Below, one piece after another: positions 43,515 through 52,266 of a DNA stretch of 64,000 bases. The stretch is taken from IMG/VR virus record IMGVR_UViG_3300033149_004753, positions 1 through 64,000 of that record. One strand, given 5' to 3'. The notes beneath the pieces were generated by a model that was not told the origin of the DNA, did no database searches, and worked only from the letters and a program-made list of their open reading frames with translations. The position numbers and the translations under genes were made by a program. The DNA comes from a virus. Each line of letters opens with the position of its first letter. Positions within the stretch are counted from its first letter, which is position 1.

Positions 43515-44453
43515 ATGGTATATTGGGGAAGGAATCCTAATAAAGTTATAGATCAATGGTGTGAACTTGATCGAGTAAGAAAACAAGTAGAAACAGGCAG
43601 AGATATTATTCAAATTAGAGCTAATTTGTGGATGGTGATAAATGATGGTGTAACTTGTTCTTGTAAGAAGAACGAAGGATTTGATAAACTTTGTTTTACT
43701 TGTTATGGAACTGGATTTATAGGTGGATTTAGGAAGATAATAAACTTTTATAATACATTAAGTGCTACTGGATCAGTAAGTTATAATCAGAATGGGGTTG
43801 TTTCTTCTATTTCCAATCCTCTTTTGGTTAATATAGAGCAAGTTACAGATATTCTTCCTTTTAGATATAGACTTGTAGATGGAGAAGGATCAGGAACTAT
43901 TGAGTGGACTGGGTTAGATTTATCTGATATTTATGATTTTCAGTTTGATAATAGAGCTTTTTTGAGAGATACAGATTTAGGAACTGCTGAAGTATCTGTT
44001 GACATTAATGTTGATGCTTCGGGTTATGTACCAATTACAACTTTGGTTGGGAATGATTTTGTAGGAGCTCATAGTGCTGATGTGAGAATATCTTTGAGTA
44101 GAAGTGATTTGAGTATGAGAAGCCCTCTATTTGAAATTTTGAGGATACGGGGAAGGAAAATCAAGAAAGATGTAGATTATATAATAATTTCAAAAAGTAG
44201 AGGACCAGAAGATGAAGCTTTTGAAAGAACTGGAAAGATTGATATTGAAAGTGGTATATCTGGATTGTGGACCATACTTGAATTTGAGATTACCCCAAAA
44301 GCTCTAATTGAGATGATTGATTCTCCATTTACTGGTAATAGGTATCAATTATTTAATTTTAGAAGATCATTTTGGAAAGACAAAACTTTCAGGCAGATTT
44401 TTGACGGGCGTATGATATCTCGTGATCGTGAGATTTTCAATGAGGTTTTTTAA
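43515..44453 (+). CDS. Zinc-binding head-tail connector protein
   Basis: ATG 43515 lies eight bases after GGAG (a TTG at 43512 is the alternative). A 312-residue protein with CSCKKNEGFDKLCFTCYGTG (about residues 50-70), a four-cysteine zinc site ending in a C-x-G-x-G motif. The rest is beta-rich. Its place between neck and sheath genes suggests tail completion or a connector. Confidence 0.6.
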   Translation: MVYWGRNPNKVIDQWCELDRVRKQVETGRDIIQIRANLWMVINDGVTCSCKKNEGFDKLCFTCYGTGFIGGFRKIINFYNTLSATGSVSYNQNGVVSSISNPLLVNIEQVTDILPFRYRLVDGEGSGTIEWTGLDLSDIYDFQFDNRAFLRDTDLGTAEVSVDINVDASGYVPITTLVGNDFVGAHSADVRISLSRSDLSMRSPLFEILRIRGRKIKKDVDYIIISKSRGPEDEAFERTGKIDIESGISGLWTILEFEITPKALIEMIDSPFTGNRYQLFNFRRSFWKDKTFRQIFDGRMISRDREIFNEVF

Positions 44454-45392
44454 TTGTCTGATATAATAACAGGATTCGAGAGACTGAGTGATTTTGTAAG
44501 AAGCACTTTTGTTTCTAGGATATCAGAATTTTTTAGTGCTCAAGATGGATTTTTAAGAGCTGTAGTTTCTGAAGTTCCAAATATAGAAAAGTATGAGATA
44601 ACGGAAAATCAGGAAAGATTTTCAAGTTCAGTTCATATTCAGAGATATTTTGCTGATCTTTTTGAAAAATTACCTTTGATAGCTATAACAACTACAGGAG
44701 CCAGACAAGCTTTCAATCAGGTGGGAATACAGGAATTTATGAATGAATATAATCCAGTTGTAATATCATCTTTGGATGCTCCTTACACTTTAGCCGATCA
44801 GGATGATCTTGTAGTAAAAATTAATGGTGTAGAATATACTATAATTTTTGAAAGTATAATGTTTGATGATATTACAGATGTTTCTATTAAAGAGTTTAAG
44901 GATGTTGTGGATCAACTATTAATTTTTTTGAGGTCTTATGACGTAGAAGGAAAGTTGGCTCTTAGAGATGTTTATTCAAGACCACTTGAGATAGTGGGTG
45001 GTTCAGCAGTGACAAAGTTAGGTTTTACAAGTGGTCAAACTCCTGCTAATACTTTTATAAAATATTCTTTAATTTCTGAATCTATGGAAGCAGTTGTGGA
45101 TATTGTAACTTCTGATAGAAATCAAAGAGTGGAAATTATGGATTTACTTTCTTCACTTTTTGGATTCTATGTTTTTGATAGATATCTTGGGCAATGGTTG
45201 GAGGAGGAAGGTTTTATATTCTTTACAACTAATTATAGTAGGAGAGGAGAATCTGAAACTTTTTTGGATAATGCTCCTGTGGAAAAATTGTATTTTGATA
45301 CTTTATCTATTCCGGTTAGAGCGTTTGTTCAAATTGATAGAGAGGAAAATTTTGAAGAATTGAATATATCGAAAGAAGGAATTATTCTGTGA
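44454..45392 (+). CDS. Unrecognised neck/tail-completion protein
   Basis: A 312-residue protein starting at TTG 44454 directly after the previous stop, with GAGG upstream. Alpha/beta, with PLEIVGGSAVTKLGFTSGQ in the middle. Immediately before the sheath operon promoter. A tail terminator or completion role is by position only. Confidence 0.55.
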   Translation: MSDIITGFERLSDFVRSTFVSRISEFFSAQDGFLRAVVSEVPNIEKYEITENQERFSSSVHIQRYFADLFEKLPLIAITTTGARQAFNQVGIQEFMNEYNPVVISSLDAPYTLADQDDLVVKINGVEYTIIFESIMFDDITDVSIKEFKDVVDQLLIFLRSYDVEGKLALRDVYSRPLEIVGGSAVTKLGFTSGQTPANTFIKYSLISESMEAVVDIVTSDRNQRVEIMDLLSSLFGFYVFDRYLGQWLEEEGFIFFTTNYSRRGESETFLDNAPVEKLYFDTLSIPVRAFVQIDREENFEELNISKEGIIL

Positions 45393-45430
45393 TTTTTAAA
45401 ATTTTTTCAGTAAATTAGGTTATCATAGAG
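45392..45430 (+). promoter_or_regulatory. Phage promoter C (AT-tract family)
   Basis: T5-AAAA-T6 at 45393-45407 and TATCAT at 45421-45426, with 23 bases from the first A. Same geometry as A, B and D. It precedes a candidate structured RNA and the sheath operon. Confidence 0.55.
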
Positions 45431-45448
45431 AGTGTAAAAAGGAACTTT

Positions 45449-45512
45449 CTGAAACTTGATATTTATATTCAAATAGCTTCAAAGATGATTGGGATATTAA
45501 GCTAAGTTTCAG
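45449..45512 (+). ncRNA. Candidate structured RNA upstream of PLMP locus 2
   Basis: CUGAAACUU (45449-45457) pairs exactly with AAGUUUCAG (45504-45512), and inside it UAGCUU (45474-45479) pairs with AAGCUA (45499-45504, sharing one base with the outer stem). The RNA lies between promoter C and a PLMP-type reading frame, so the transcript start would fall just upstream. A short 5' leader of the sheath operon is the simpler alternative. Confidence 0.4.
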
Positions 45513-45532
45513 TAGTTAAGGAGATTGCTTAA

Positions 45533-45664
45533 ATGTAAAAAATTTTTGTGGTTGATAGGAAAGGAAAGTCATTTCTTTCGACTTGTTCTACAAGAGCAAG
45601 ATTATTATTGAAGAAAAATAAAGCTAAAATTATATATGGTTTTCCATTCGTAATTCAGTTGTAA
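45533..45664 (+). pseudogene. Minimal PLMP/RRXRR-type peptide gene with a stop at codon 2
   Basis: After AAGGAG, ATG (45533) is followed at once by TAA, then KIFVVDRKGKSFLSTCS, TRARLLLKKNKAKIIYG, FPFVIQL and TAA at 45662-45664. This is the full PLMP/RRXRR motif of IscB N-termini (hydrophobic VVD, LxPxxPxxAR-like stretch, K-A-K, F-x-I-Q-L) and nothing more. The stop at codon 2 means it is broken, starts internally (GTG 45548), or is read through. Its presence next to locus 1 in the same genome supports a real mini-element. Confidence 0.6.
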
Positions 45665-45691
45665 ATTGAATAAAAAGGGAGGTCATGTAAG

Positions 45692-47692
45692 ATGACACAA
45701 TATATTGAGCCTGGAACTTATATAACTGAGTTGTTTAAACCTCAAGCTGTTATTCCTCCTGGTTTGGGTTTGAATCTAGTTATTGTAGGAGTAGGGAGTA
45801 AACAAAAGTCTATAGTCAATGAGGAAGTTTTGAGAGGAGGAATATATAATGAACTTTTGACTGTGTCCGGTACGTCTCCTCATTCAGCTACGTTGGTTAA
45901 TACTTCAGATCAGAAAAAGGAAAACACAACTATTTATGCTGATGGAATTGCTCTGACTTTGGATCAGTGGCAGTTTAATTCTGCTACTGAGGTTCAGATT
46001 CTTGATGCTTATTTTAATTCAGGAGCTACTTATACAATAGATTATGTAGCGATTGATTCATATATTGATGATCTTGATAATGAAATTCAAAGTGTGGATA
46101 AGGTGGGTTTGTTTTCTGGAAGTTCAAATTACAAAGAAAATGAGGATTTTCAAATAACAGGTGGTGATATTGATTGGACAATATTAACTGATGCGGAGTT
46201 TACTGGATTAAATACTGAAACTTTTGATGTATCTACCAATAAAAATTTGAAGCTGAGTTTAGATGGAAAACCTTCTATAACGATTGATGTTTCTGCGACC
46301 GCATCTGATCCTGCAAATGCGACTGCGACTGAGATTGTTACTGACATTAATGCGGCTTTGGTGGCAAGTGGAGATTATGGAGCTGATTATGGATCGGTTG
46401 CTTCTGATGTTGGTGGAAAAGTTAAACTTACTGCTCCAGGTCTTGATCCTTATGTCGGGATCAATTCTATAATAACTTTGTTTACCACAACTGATTCTGC
46501 TCTTGATACAATTTTTGGTTTGTCTGAAGATGATGCTCCTTATGAGTATAGAGGAACAGGAAAGAGACCTTTAGCTGGTCAAACATATTTTGTGGATTAT
46601 AAAATAACTAGACCTAGCTCAGATTATAATAAAGTAAGACAATTTAATAATGATATTGATTTTTACAATGACATAGGTTACCCGGCTGAGGGTAATACAT
46701 TGGCTAATGCGGGAGAGTTGGCTTGGTCAAGAGGTGTTTTAACTCTGTTTGTTGTTCAGGTGGAAGATGCTGATGATGATGGGGTTTATACAAATTCTGA
46801 TTTTATTACTGCAATTGATGCTCTTGTGGATGAGAGAGAGGCTACTGATATTGTGGTCTTGAGAAGTAATGCTACGATAAGAGCAAAGGTGAGAGATGTA
46901 CTTACAAATGAGAGTGCGCAACTGAAATCAAACTATAAGAGATATTGGTGTGGGATGCCAAGAGGATCATCTTTGGGAGATGTAGATACTCCTGATACGG
47001 CTATTTGGGTGGCCCAGAGAGAGTTTTCTGTCACCCCTGATTCAGTAGCAAGAGGAAGATTTATAGTTATCTTTCCTTCTGATTTACAACAGACGATTGT
47101 TGAGAATACAACAGAAAAAATTCTTGATGTTGATTCTAATTATATGGCTACGATTCTTGCGGCCGAGACTGTAAGTTTTGAAAATGCAAGTAATAGTCTC
47201 TTTGGAAAAACTTTCTCAGGGTTGACAGTTGAAAATAATCTCAGTAAGGCTGATATGAGATTTGCGGCGGCTAACGGTATAACTTGTGTTTTCCAGGAAG
47301 GGGGAGTATTGAAGTTGTTTGATGTTCTTACTACCGATGCTTCCGGGGATGCAAGATATGAAGAACCTTCAAGCTCTACACAGAAAGATAATTTAGCTTT
47401 CAAAATGATTGATGCTATTGATAATAATTTAAAAGGGATAGTACCTGATAATCCTTCAGAATTTGTTGGTACTATTAAAGCGGTTGCTGGAGGAGTTATA
47501 CTTGGAGAAATTGAATCTGGTAATATTGGATACTATACAGATGATGATGGGAATGTGAGAGATATAGATTATAATGTTGATCTAGTAGCTTTCAGAGAAG
47601 CTGGTGATCCTAGAAATTATCGGTTGAGATACTACTTTAATTTGAGATATGTTGCTAAGAGATTCTTTGGTGAGTTCACCGTTACGATTTAA
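45692..47692 (+). CDS. Contractile tail sheath protein
   Basis: A 666-residue protein starting MTQYIEPGTYITELFKPQA, the usual opening of tail sheath proteins, and ending with VAKRFFGEFTVTI, a sheath-like C-terminal strand. The middle (ATDIVVLRSNATIRAKVRD) also fits the sheath fold. AAGGGAGG precedes the start. It defines the phage as a myovirus. The tube gene follows after one broken small gene. Confidence 0.85.
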   Translation: MTQYIEPGTYITELFKPQAVIPPGLGLNLVIVGVGSKQKSIVNEEVLRGGIYNELLTVSGTSPHSATLVNTSDQKKENTTIYADGIALTLDQWQFNSATEVQILDAYFNSGATYTIDYVAIDSYIDDLDNEIQSVDKVGLFSGSSNYKENEDFQITGGDIDWTILTDAEFTGLNTETFDVSTNKNLKLSLDGKPSITIDVSATASDPANATATEIVTDINAALVASGDYGADYGSVASDVGGKVKLTAPGLDPYVGINSIITLFTTTDSALDTIFGLSEDDAPYEYRGTGKRPLAGQTYFVDYKITRPSSDYNKVRQFNNDIDFYNDIGYPAEGNTLANAGELAWSRGVLTLFVVQVEDADDDGVYTNSDFITAIDALVDEREATDIVVLRSNATIRAKVRDVLTNESAQLKSNYKRYWCGMPRGSSLGDVDTPDTAIWVAQREFSVTPDSVARGRFIVIFPSDLQQTIVENTTEKILDVDSNYMATILAAETVSFENASNSLFGKTFSGLTVENNLSKADMRFAAANGITCVFQEGGVLKLFDVLTTDASGDARYEEPSSSTQKDNLAFKMIDAIDNNLKGIVPDNPSEFVGTIKAVAGGVILGEIESGNIGYYTDDDGNVRDIDYNVDLVAFREAGDPRNYRLRYYFNLRYVAKRFFGEFTVTI

Positions 47693-47920
47693 GTGTTTGA
47701 TGCTGTGTTGGGAGCTTTACAAGATGAATGTTATATTATATGAGAAGATGGAGAATATTCTTTGGCTCCTGGTTATGAAAACATATCTTTAGAGAAATTA
47801 AAAATGAAGATGCTGGAAGTTCCTTTAGTTACTATTTCAGGAAGAAATTTTAAGTTGAGTAACTTAGAAGATGTTGTTATTGAGCTTATTATAGAACAAA
47901 CTATAGACTGGATTATATAA
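47693..47920 (+). pseudogene. Small gene with an in-frame TGA between sheath and tube
   Basis: GTG at 47693 follows the sheath stop directly. The frame gives VFDAVLGALQDECYII, TGA (47741-47743), then EDGEYSLAPGYENISLEKL and further protein-like sequence to TAA at 47918-47920. A single nonsense change separates it from a 75-residue protein. No family recognised. Confidence 0.5.
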
Positions 47921-47943
47921 AAATAAAATAGGAGGATAGTAAA

Positions 47944-48420
47944 ATGCCTGAAACTTTTCCAGTAAATAATCCCCCTGATACTTTGATAAAATCCTCACAT
48001 GGGATACAAATTAAAGTAAGGGGAGAAACAATCGGAGCTATTGCGTCTTGGAGACCAGCAGATTATTCAAGGGAGATGAGACACATTTTTGAGTTGAATC
48101 CTTTGTCATCTGGTCATCCTATTGATGTGGTTCCTGGGAACCTTGGTGGTTTTACACTTGATGTGGAAAGATATGATATCTGGCGTAGAGAGTTTGAAAC
48201 TATCTTTGGTGGTGATGTAAGCTTGTATGAAGCTCTTGGGAGACAGGATAATCCTTTTGAGATTTATCAGTATTTATGGCATCCTGATGGGTTCAAAGAA
48301 TTGGTAGTATATAGAGGAACTTGGTTTAATCGTGTGGGTAGAGAGTATAGGGCTGATGGAGAAAGGACAGTTATGGTTAGAGCAGGGTTGACTTTTGTGA
48401 GGAGAGATAAAGTGATATAA
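47944..48420 (+). CDS. Tail tube protein
   Basis: A 158-residue protein two genes after the sheath with a TAGGAGGA start. The pattern (GETIGAIASWRPADYSREMR, then DVVPGNLGGFTLDVERYDIW) fits myovirus inner tube proteins. It stacks into the tube enclosed by the sheath. Confidence 0.8.
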   Translation: MPETFPVNNPPDTLIKSSHGIQIKVRGETIGAIASWRPADYSREMRHIFELNPLSSGHPIDVVPGNLGGFTLDVERYDIWRREFETIFGGDVSLYEALGRQDNPFEIYQYLWHPDGFKELVVYRGTWFNRVGREYRADGERTVMVRAGLTFVRRDKVI

Positions 48421-48476
48421 AACTTTCTTTTTTTTAAGACAAAGCAAACTTTAAAATTAATCAAAGGAGGATTGTA

Positions 48477-49004
48477 ATGGGAGACATTTTAAAAGATTTA
48501 GGTGAACTGTTTTTGAAGGGTTTTGTGGAAGATGAAGTTGAGATTTCCGGGTTCAAATTCAAATTGAGAACTCTTGATGAACAAGAATCTATATGGAGAG
48601 ATAAATACACTGATCTCTCCATGAATACTTCTTTTTTATCATCCAGGAGAGTTCCTACATTGGCTATATCTATTCGGGAAATTAATGGAAAAAAAGTTAA
48701 AGATATAGTTGATATTAGTGAAGAAGAAAAGAAGAAGTATGAAGATAAAGAAGATAATTATAAGTATTTGGTAGCAGAGAAAGTTAAAGATTTTCTTCTT
48801 GAAGCTCCTCCTTCATTCATTGATAAACTCTGGTCTAAGTATCAGGAATTGGAAAGTAGATCATCTACGTTTTTGGGGGATATAAAAGACCCTGAGTTTT
48901 TTCGTAAAGAGGGGAAAGGAAAATCCCCTTCTAATGATGAAACTGGAAGTGATGAAGCAAATGAATCTGCTCCCAACGGAGGAGAGAGTAGGCAAGCTCT
49001 CTGA
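48477..49004 (+). CDS. Tail assembly chaperone, first part (gpG-like)
   Basis: A 175-residue protein with AAAGGAGGA start, between tube and tape measure. ISGFKFKLRTLDEQESIWRD resembles myovirus tail chaperones. The acidic, Ser/Asn-rich end overlaps the next frame by 71 bases, in the manner of the gpG/gpGT pair. Confidence 0.65.
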   Translation: MGDILKDLGELFLKGFVEDEVEISGFKFKLRTLDEQESIWRDKYTDLSMNTSFLSSRRVPTLAISIREINGKKVKDIVDISEEEKKKYEDKEDNYKYLVAEKVKDFLLEAPPSFIDKLWSKYQELESRSSTFLGDIKDPEFFRKEGKGKSPSNDETGSDEANESAPNGGESRQAL

Positions 49005-49401
49005 TTTTCAATGGATAATTTTATATAAATATATTCAGGAAAGAAAAAATAATGAATTGGAAAATTATCTTACTATCATTCATAGAGTTCTCGGTACTGA
49101 TGTTTTGGGAGATGATAAACTGATTCCTCTAACAGCGTTTATGAATGTGGATATGTTCAAAGAATTAATTAAGCAAAGAGAGATAGATGGAGAAGTGGAT
49201 TCTGATCTTCTATCAGAAGATATAGACCTGAAAGCTCAACAGATGTTTGAGAGTGATATAGAAGGAGCTTTTACAGAGGAAGATTGGAAGAAGATGGAAG
49301 AATATGAAATGAAGAAAAGAGAAGAATGGGAACGTCTTGAAAAAATAGCAGGAATAAAAGTGATTGAAAAAGGTGAGGACATAGAAGATGCCTCCGACTA
49401 A
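48934..49401 (+). CDS. Tail assembly chaperone, second part (gpT-like)
   Basis: A 155-residue frame overlapping the first chaperone and the tape measure. It is +1 (or -2) relative to the first frame. Its own ATG has a poor ribosome binding site, so it may be made mainly by frameshifting from the upstream gene, perhaps at TCCCCTT (48924-48930). Helical, acidic. Frames open upstream of its ATG support a fusion. Confidence 0.6.
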   Translation: MMKLEVMKQMNLLPTEERVGKLSDFQWIILYKYIQERKNNELENYLTIIHRVLGTDVLGDDKLIPLTAFMNVDMFKELIKQREIDGEVDSDLLSEDIDLKAQQMFESDIEGAFTEEDWKKMEEYEMKKREEWERLEKIAGIKVIEKGEDIEDASD

Positions 49402-51514
49402 TAAAGAATTACAAGAGCAAATTGAAATTCTTGACCATCTTGGTAGAGTAATGAAAAGTACTACTGGTTCTGTGGATTCAACTGTTGATGCTACTAATGA
49501 ATTAGGTGAAAGAATTGAAGATGCTGGAGAGAGAGTTGAAAGGTTAAAAAATAAATTATCTGATCTCAGAATAGCTTTTCAACAAGGAGTTGAAGTTAAT
49601 CAAGAGATGCAGGATGCTATGGAAAATCTTGGTATAAAGTTTAAGACTTTTACAGAAGAAGATATGAAAAAAATGAAGGATAATATAGATGTATTAAAAC
49701 AAAGATGGAGTGAATTACCAGAGCATGTAAAAAAGAAAGTTAATGAAATGGAAGCTGAATTGAAGAGGTTGAGTAGTGGAACTGAAAGTTTAATAAAGAG
49801 AGTTGGAAAAATTACAGCAGAAGGAGCAAGAAGTACGGTACAGCAAGTTGGTGCTATAACTCAAAGTGAGATATCTAATTTAATTCCTGGTGGTAGGGCA
49901 ATGATGAAATTTGGAATATGGGGAATATTGCTTGGAGCAGCTTTTGCGGGAGTTGAAAGATTTAGAGCAGAAAGATCACAAATTGTAAATGAATGGAGAA
50001 GAATGACATTTGCAGTAGGTGAAGGTGTTGGTAAAGTTACAGCAGATGTTTCTTCTTTAGGAAGTCAGTTTGATGCTTTTAGAGAAAAATGGCAATTTGT
50101 GATGACTGAAGAACAGATGGTTAAAGTTATGGGTGGAGTAGGTGGAGTTTTGGATCAATTTCAAGGAAATATTGGTGGTGTGACAAGTGAAATGGATAAT
50201 CTTATTATGACTACTACTAATTTAGATTTAGTGATGGGTACTCAATATGGATCAACAGTCAATCAGCTTACTAATATGATGACTCAATATAATGTGAATG
50301 TGCAGAGAACAGTAGGAAATATGGATAATCTTGCAAGTAAGTTTGAAGATAATATAGGGCCGACAAATTTATGGTTGCAGAATGTTATGGATTTACAGTC
50401 CAGGTTAGGGTCTCTTGGAAAAGATTTAGGAAGAGTAGGAGAAACTTTAGATATTACAGGTGAAGCTTCTCAGAGATTGGGTGGTGGTATGACTCAGGCC
50501 AGAAAGGCTACTGAAGAAATAATGGGGATTTTTGGAAAAGTTGATATTCCTTTTCAGTATTTATTGGGAGGAAGGATTGCTGGTGAGGGTGCTGGAGCTA
50601 TGGAGAGAATTTTTGCTTTTAGAAGACAGGCTAGGTTTGCTGGAATTGAGGGAAAGTTACAACCTGAAATGTTTATGCAACTCTTGGAAACTGTGGCTCC
50701 AGGATTAAGAACAGCTAGAACAGGAGAAGATGTAAGAAAGCAGTTGTTTGCGGCTGAGAAAATGTTGGGATTATCTGAAGAAACTACTACCATTCTTGAG
50801 GAATTATTTACTACAGCTGAGGACGAACCTAGAAGCAGGAAAGAAATGTTGAAAGCTTTATCTAAGAGTGGTGATTTGAGTGAATCAATGAAAAGTGATG
50901 CTGAAAAATTGAGGAACTCTTTAAAAGAAAATGTGGGGGCAGTTGAAAGAGCTATAGGAGAATTAAAAGATATAATATTTAATCTTTTAGGTTTGATATT
51001 AAGTGCTATTCTTGGAGGTATTGCAGTTTTGGCCGCTCCTGACAGAAAGGCTGCCGCTGAAGCTTATATGAATATATTGGGAGGGAAAACTAATGTAATT
51101 ATATCTTCTCTTAAAGGATTAGGAAAGACAGCAGGAGCTTTTCAGATTGTTAAAGATTTGGAAAGGATATATGGGGCAGGATCACCTTTAACAGAAGAGG
51201 AAGTAAGTGCAATTTGGAAAGAACATGAATCTACTACTCTTGAAGGAAGAGCTAGACCATTGCTTTTTGACATTCCAGAGGGAACAGAAAAGTCCAAATC
51301 TCTTTCATCTGCTTTTGAAGCTTTTAGAATGAGAGAAATTGGAGAAGGTCTTAAAAAAAGTAGATTTGATTTTTATGATGTAACTAAGGAAGGTGGGCAA
51401 TTAGTAATAAAAGCAAATATTGTAATGGATGAGAATACTTCAAGTAAATTGAGTTCTAAGTTAAATACAAGTGGAAAAGATTCTGAACCGATTCCATCAG
51501 CTCCTACAGAGTAA
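49388..51514 (+). CDS. Tape measure protein
   Basis: A 708-residue, mainly helical protein directly after the tail chaperones. Long coiled-coil N-terminal region, hydrophobic segments near residues 180-195 (FGIWGILLGAAFAGVERF) and 530-550 (IIFNLLGLILSAILGGIAVL), and repeated GG-containing helices. The tape measure sets tail length; at about 0.15 nm per residue this suggests a tail near 0.1 micrometre. Start overlaps the previous frame. Confidence 0.8.
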   Translation: MPPTNKELQEQIEILDHLGRVMKSTTGSVDSTVDATNELGERIEDAGERVERLKNKLSDLRIAFQQGVEVNQEMQDAMENLGIKFKTFTEEDMKKMKDNIDVLKQRWSELPEHVKKKVNEMEAELKRLSSGTESLIKRVGKITAEGARSTVQQVGAITQSEISNLIPGGRAMMKFGIWGILLGAAFAGVERFRAERSQIVNEWRRMTFAVGEGVGKVTADVSSLGSQFDAFREKWQFVMTEEQMVKVMGGVGGVLDQFQGNIGGVTSEMDNLIMTTTNLDLVMGTQYGSTVNQLTNMMTQYNVNVQRTVGNMDNLASKFEDNIGPTNLWLQNVMDLQSRLGSLGKDLGRVGETLDITGEASQRLGGGMTQARKATEEIMGIFGKVDIPFQYLLGGRIAGEGAGAMERIFAFRRQARFAGIEGKLQPEMFMQLLETVAPGLRTARTGEDVRKQLFAAEKMLGLSEETTTILEELFTTAEDEPRSRKEMLKALSKSGDLSESMKSDAEKLRNSLKENVGAVERAIGELKDIIFNLLGLILSAILGGIAVLAAPDRKAAAEAYMNILGGKTNVIISSLKGLGKTAGAFQIVKDLERIYGAGSPLTEEEVSAIWKEHESTTLEGRARPLLFDIPEGTEKSKSLSSAFEAFRMREIGEGLKKSRFDFYDVTKEGGQLVIKANIVMDENTSSKLSSKLNTSGKDSEPIPSAPTE

Positions 51515-51519
51515 ATACA

Positions 51520-52266
51520 ATGACTGATTTTTTATCTACATATGACACAGATAGTTTATTACGGAATATACTGTCAAGAGAAGTTTCACAATACGGGGTT
51601 TCCAGAATACCTTTCTGGTTTGGTAGTACAAAGAGTACAGGGATCAGAGTTTCTGATTTGGTTGAGGATGAAACTTTTAGGATAAATTTTGAAGCTTTGA
51701 GAAAGATGCTAAGATTGAAAGTTAATCCTAATTCAATAGAAATAACTCCTTATATAAGATTTGCAGAATCAAGGACCAATGCAGGAAGGATTTATTATCA
51801 TTGGGTGAATGAAGAAGGAAAGGCAGTAGATATATATGAAATTTCAATGAGAGGTCAAACAGGAAATCTTTTGCCAGGAAATGCTGAAGCTAAAAGGAAA
51901 CTTTATTTGTGGATGAAATTAAGGGAACTTTCTTATGAACCTAGAGTGTTTAAAAGTACAGAAATTACTGAAGATAGAGTTAGAGTTGGACCTGAATTTC
52001 AAACAATTACAAGTGAAAAAACTAAAGAAATAAAAAATGAGTTTTTCATATTTGTTAGAACTGTTAGTTTACCGACTCTTATTATGTTTACAGGATTCTT
52101 CAAGACTCCAATAGTTATAACAGAAAGAGCAGAGGATCAGTATAACATTGAATGGAGCTTTACTTTTGGAGTTACTAATGTATATCCAAGATTAGAAACT
52201 TTATCTAAGGTAGCTATGATACCTTTTTTCCCACAATTATTGCATAGAGTGTTTGGAGAAACTTGA
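51520..52266 (+). CDS. Baseplate/tail protein
   Basis: A 248-residue protein starting six bases after the tape measure. The middle (LKVNPNSIEITPYIRFAESR and WVNEEGKAVDIYEISMRGQT) resembles baseplate or tube-end proteins located between tape measure and hub. Its last codon overlaps the next ATG. Confidence 0.65.
   Translation: MTDFLSTYDTDSLLRNILSREVSQYGVSRIPFWFGSTKSTGIRVSDLVEDETFRINFEALRKMLRLKVNPNSIEITPYIRFAESRTNAGRIYYHWVNEEGKAVDIYEISMRGQTGNLLPGNAEAKRKLYLWMKLRELSYEPRVFKSTEITEDRVRVGPEFQTITSEKTKEIKNEFFIFVRTVSLPTLIMFTGFFKTPIVITERAEDQYNIEWSFTFGVTNVYPRLETLSKVAMIPFFPQLLHRVFGET

Noticed and set aside
45533-45664. Complete IscB-type nuclease
   Set aside because: The reading frame ends right after the PLMP motif and no RuvC or HNH coding sequence follows in any + frame.
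19408-47920. Recoded stop codons (TGA or TAA as sense)
   Set aside because: Large essential genes end at TAA, TGA and TAG alike, and the interrupted genes use both TAA and TGA, so a global code change does not fit.
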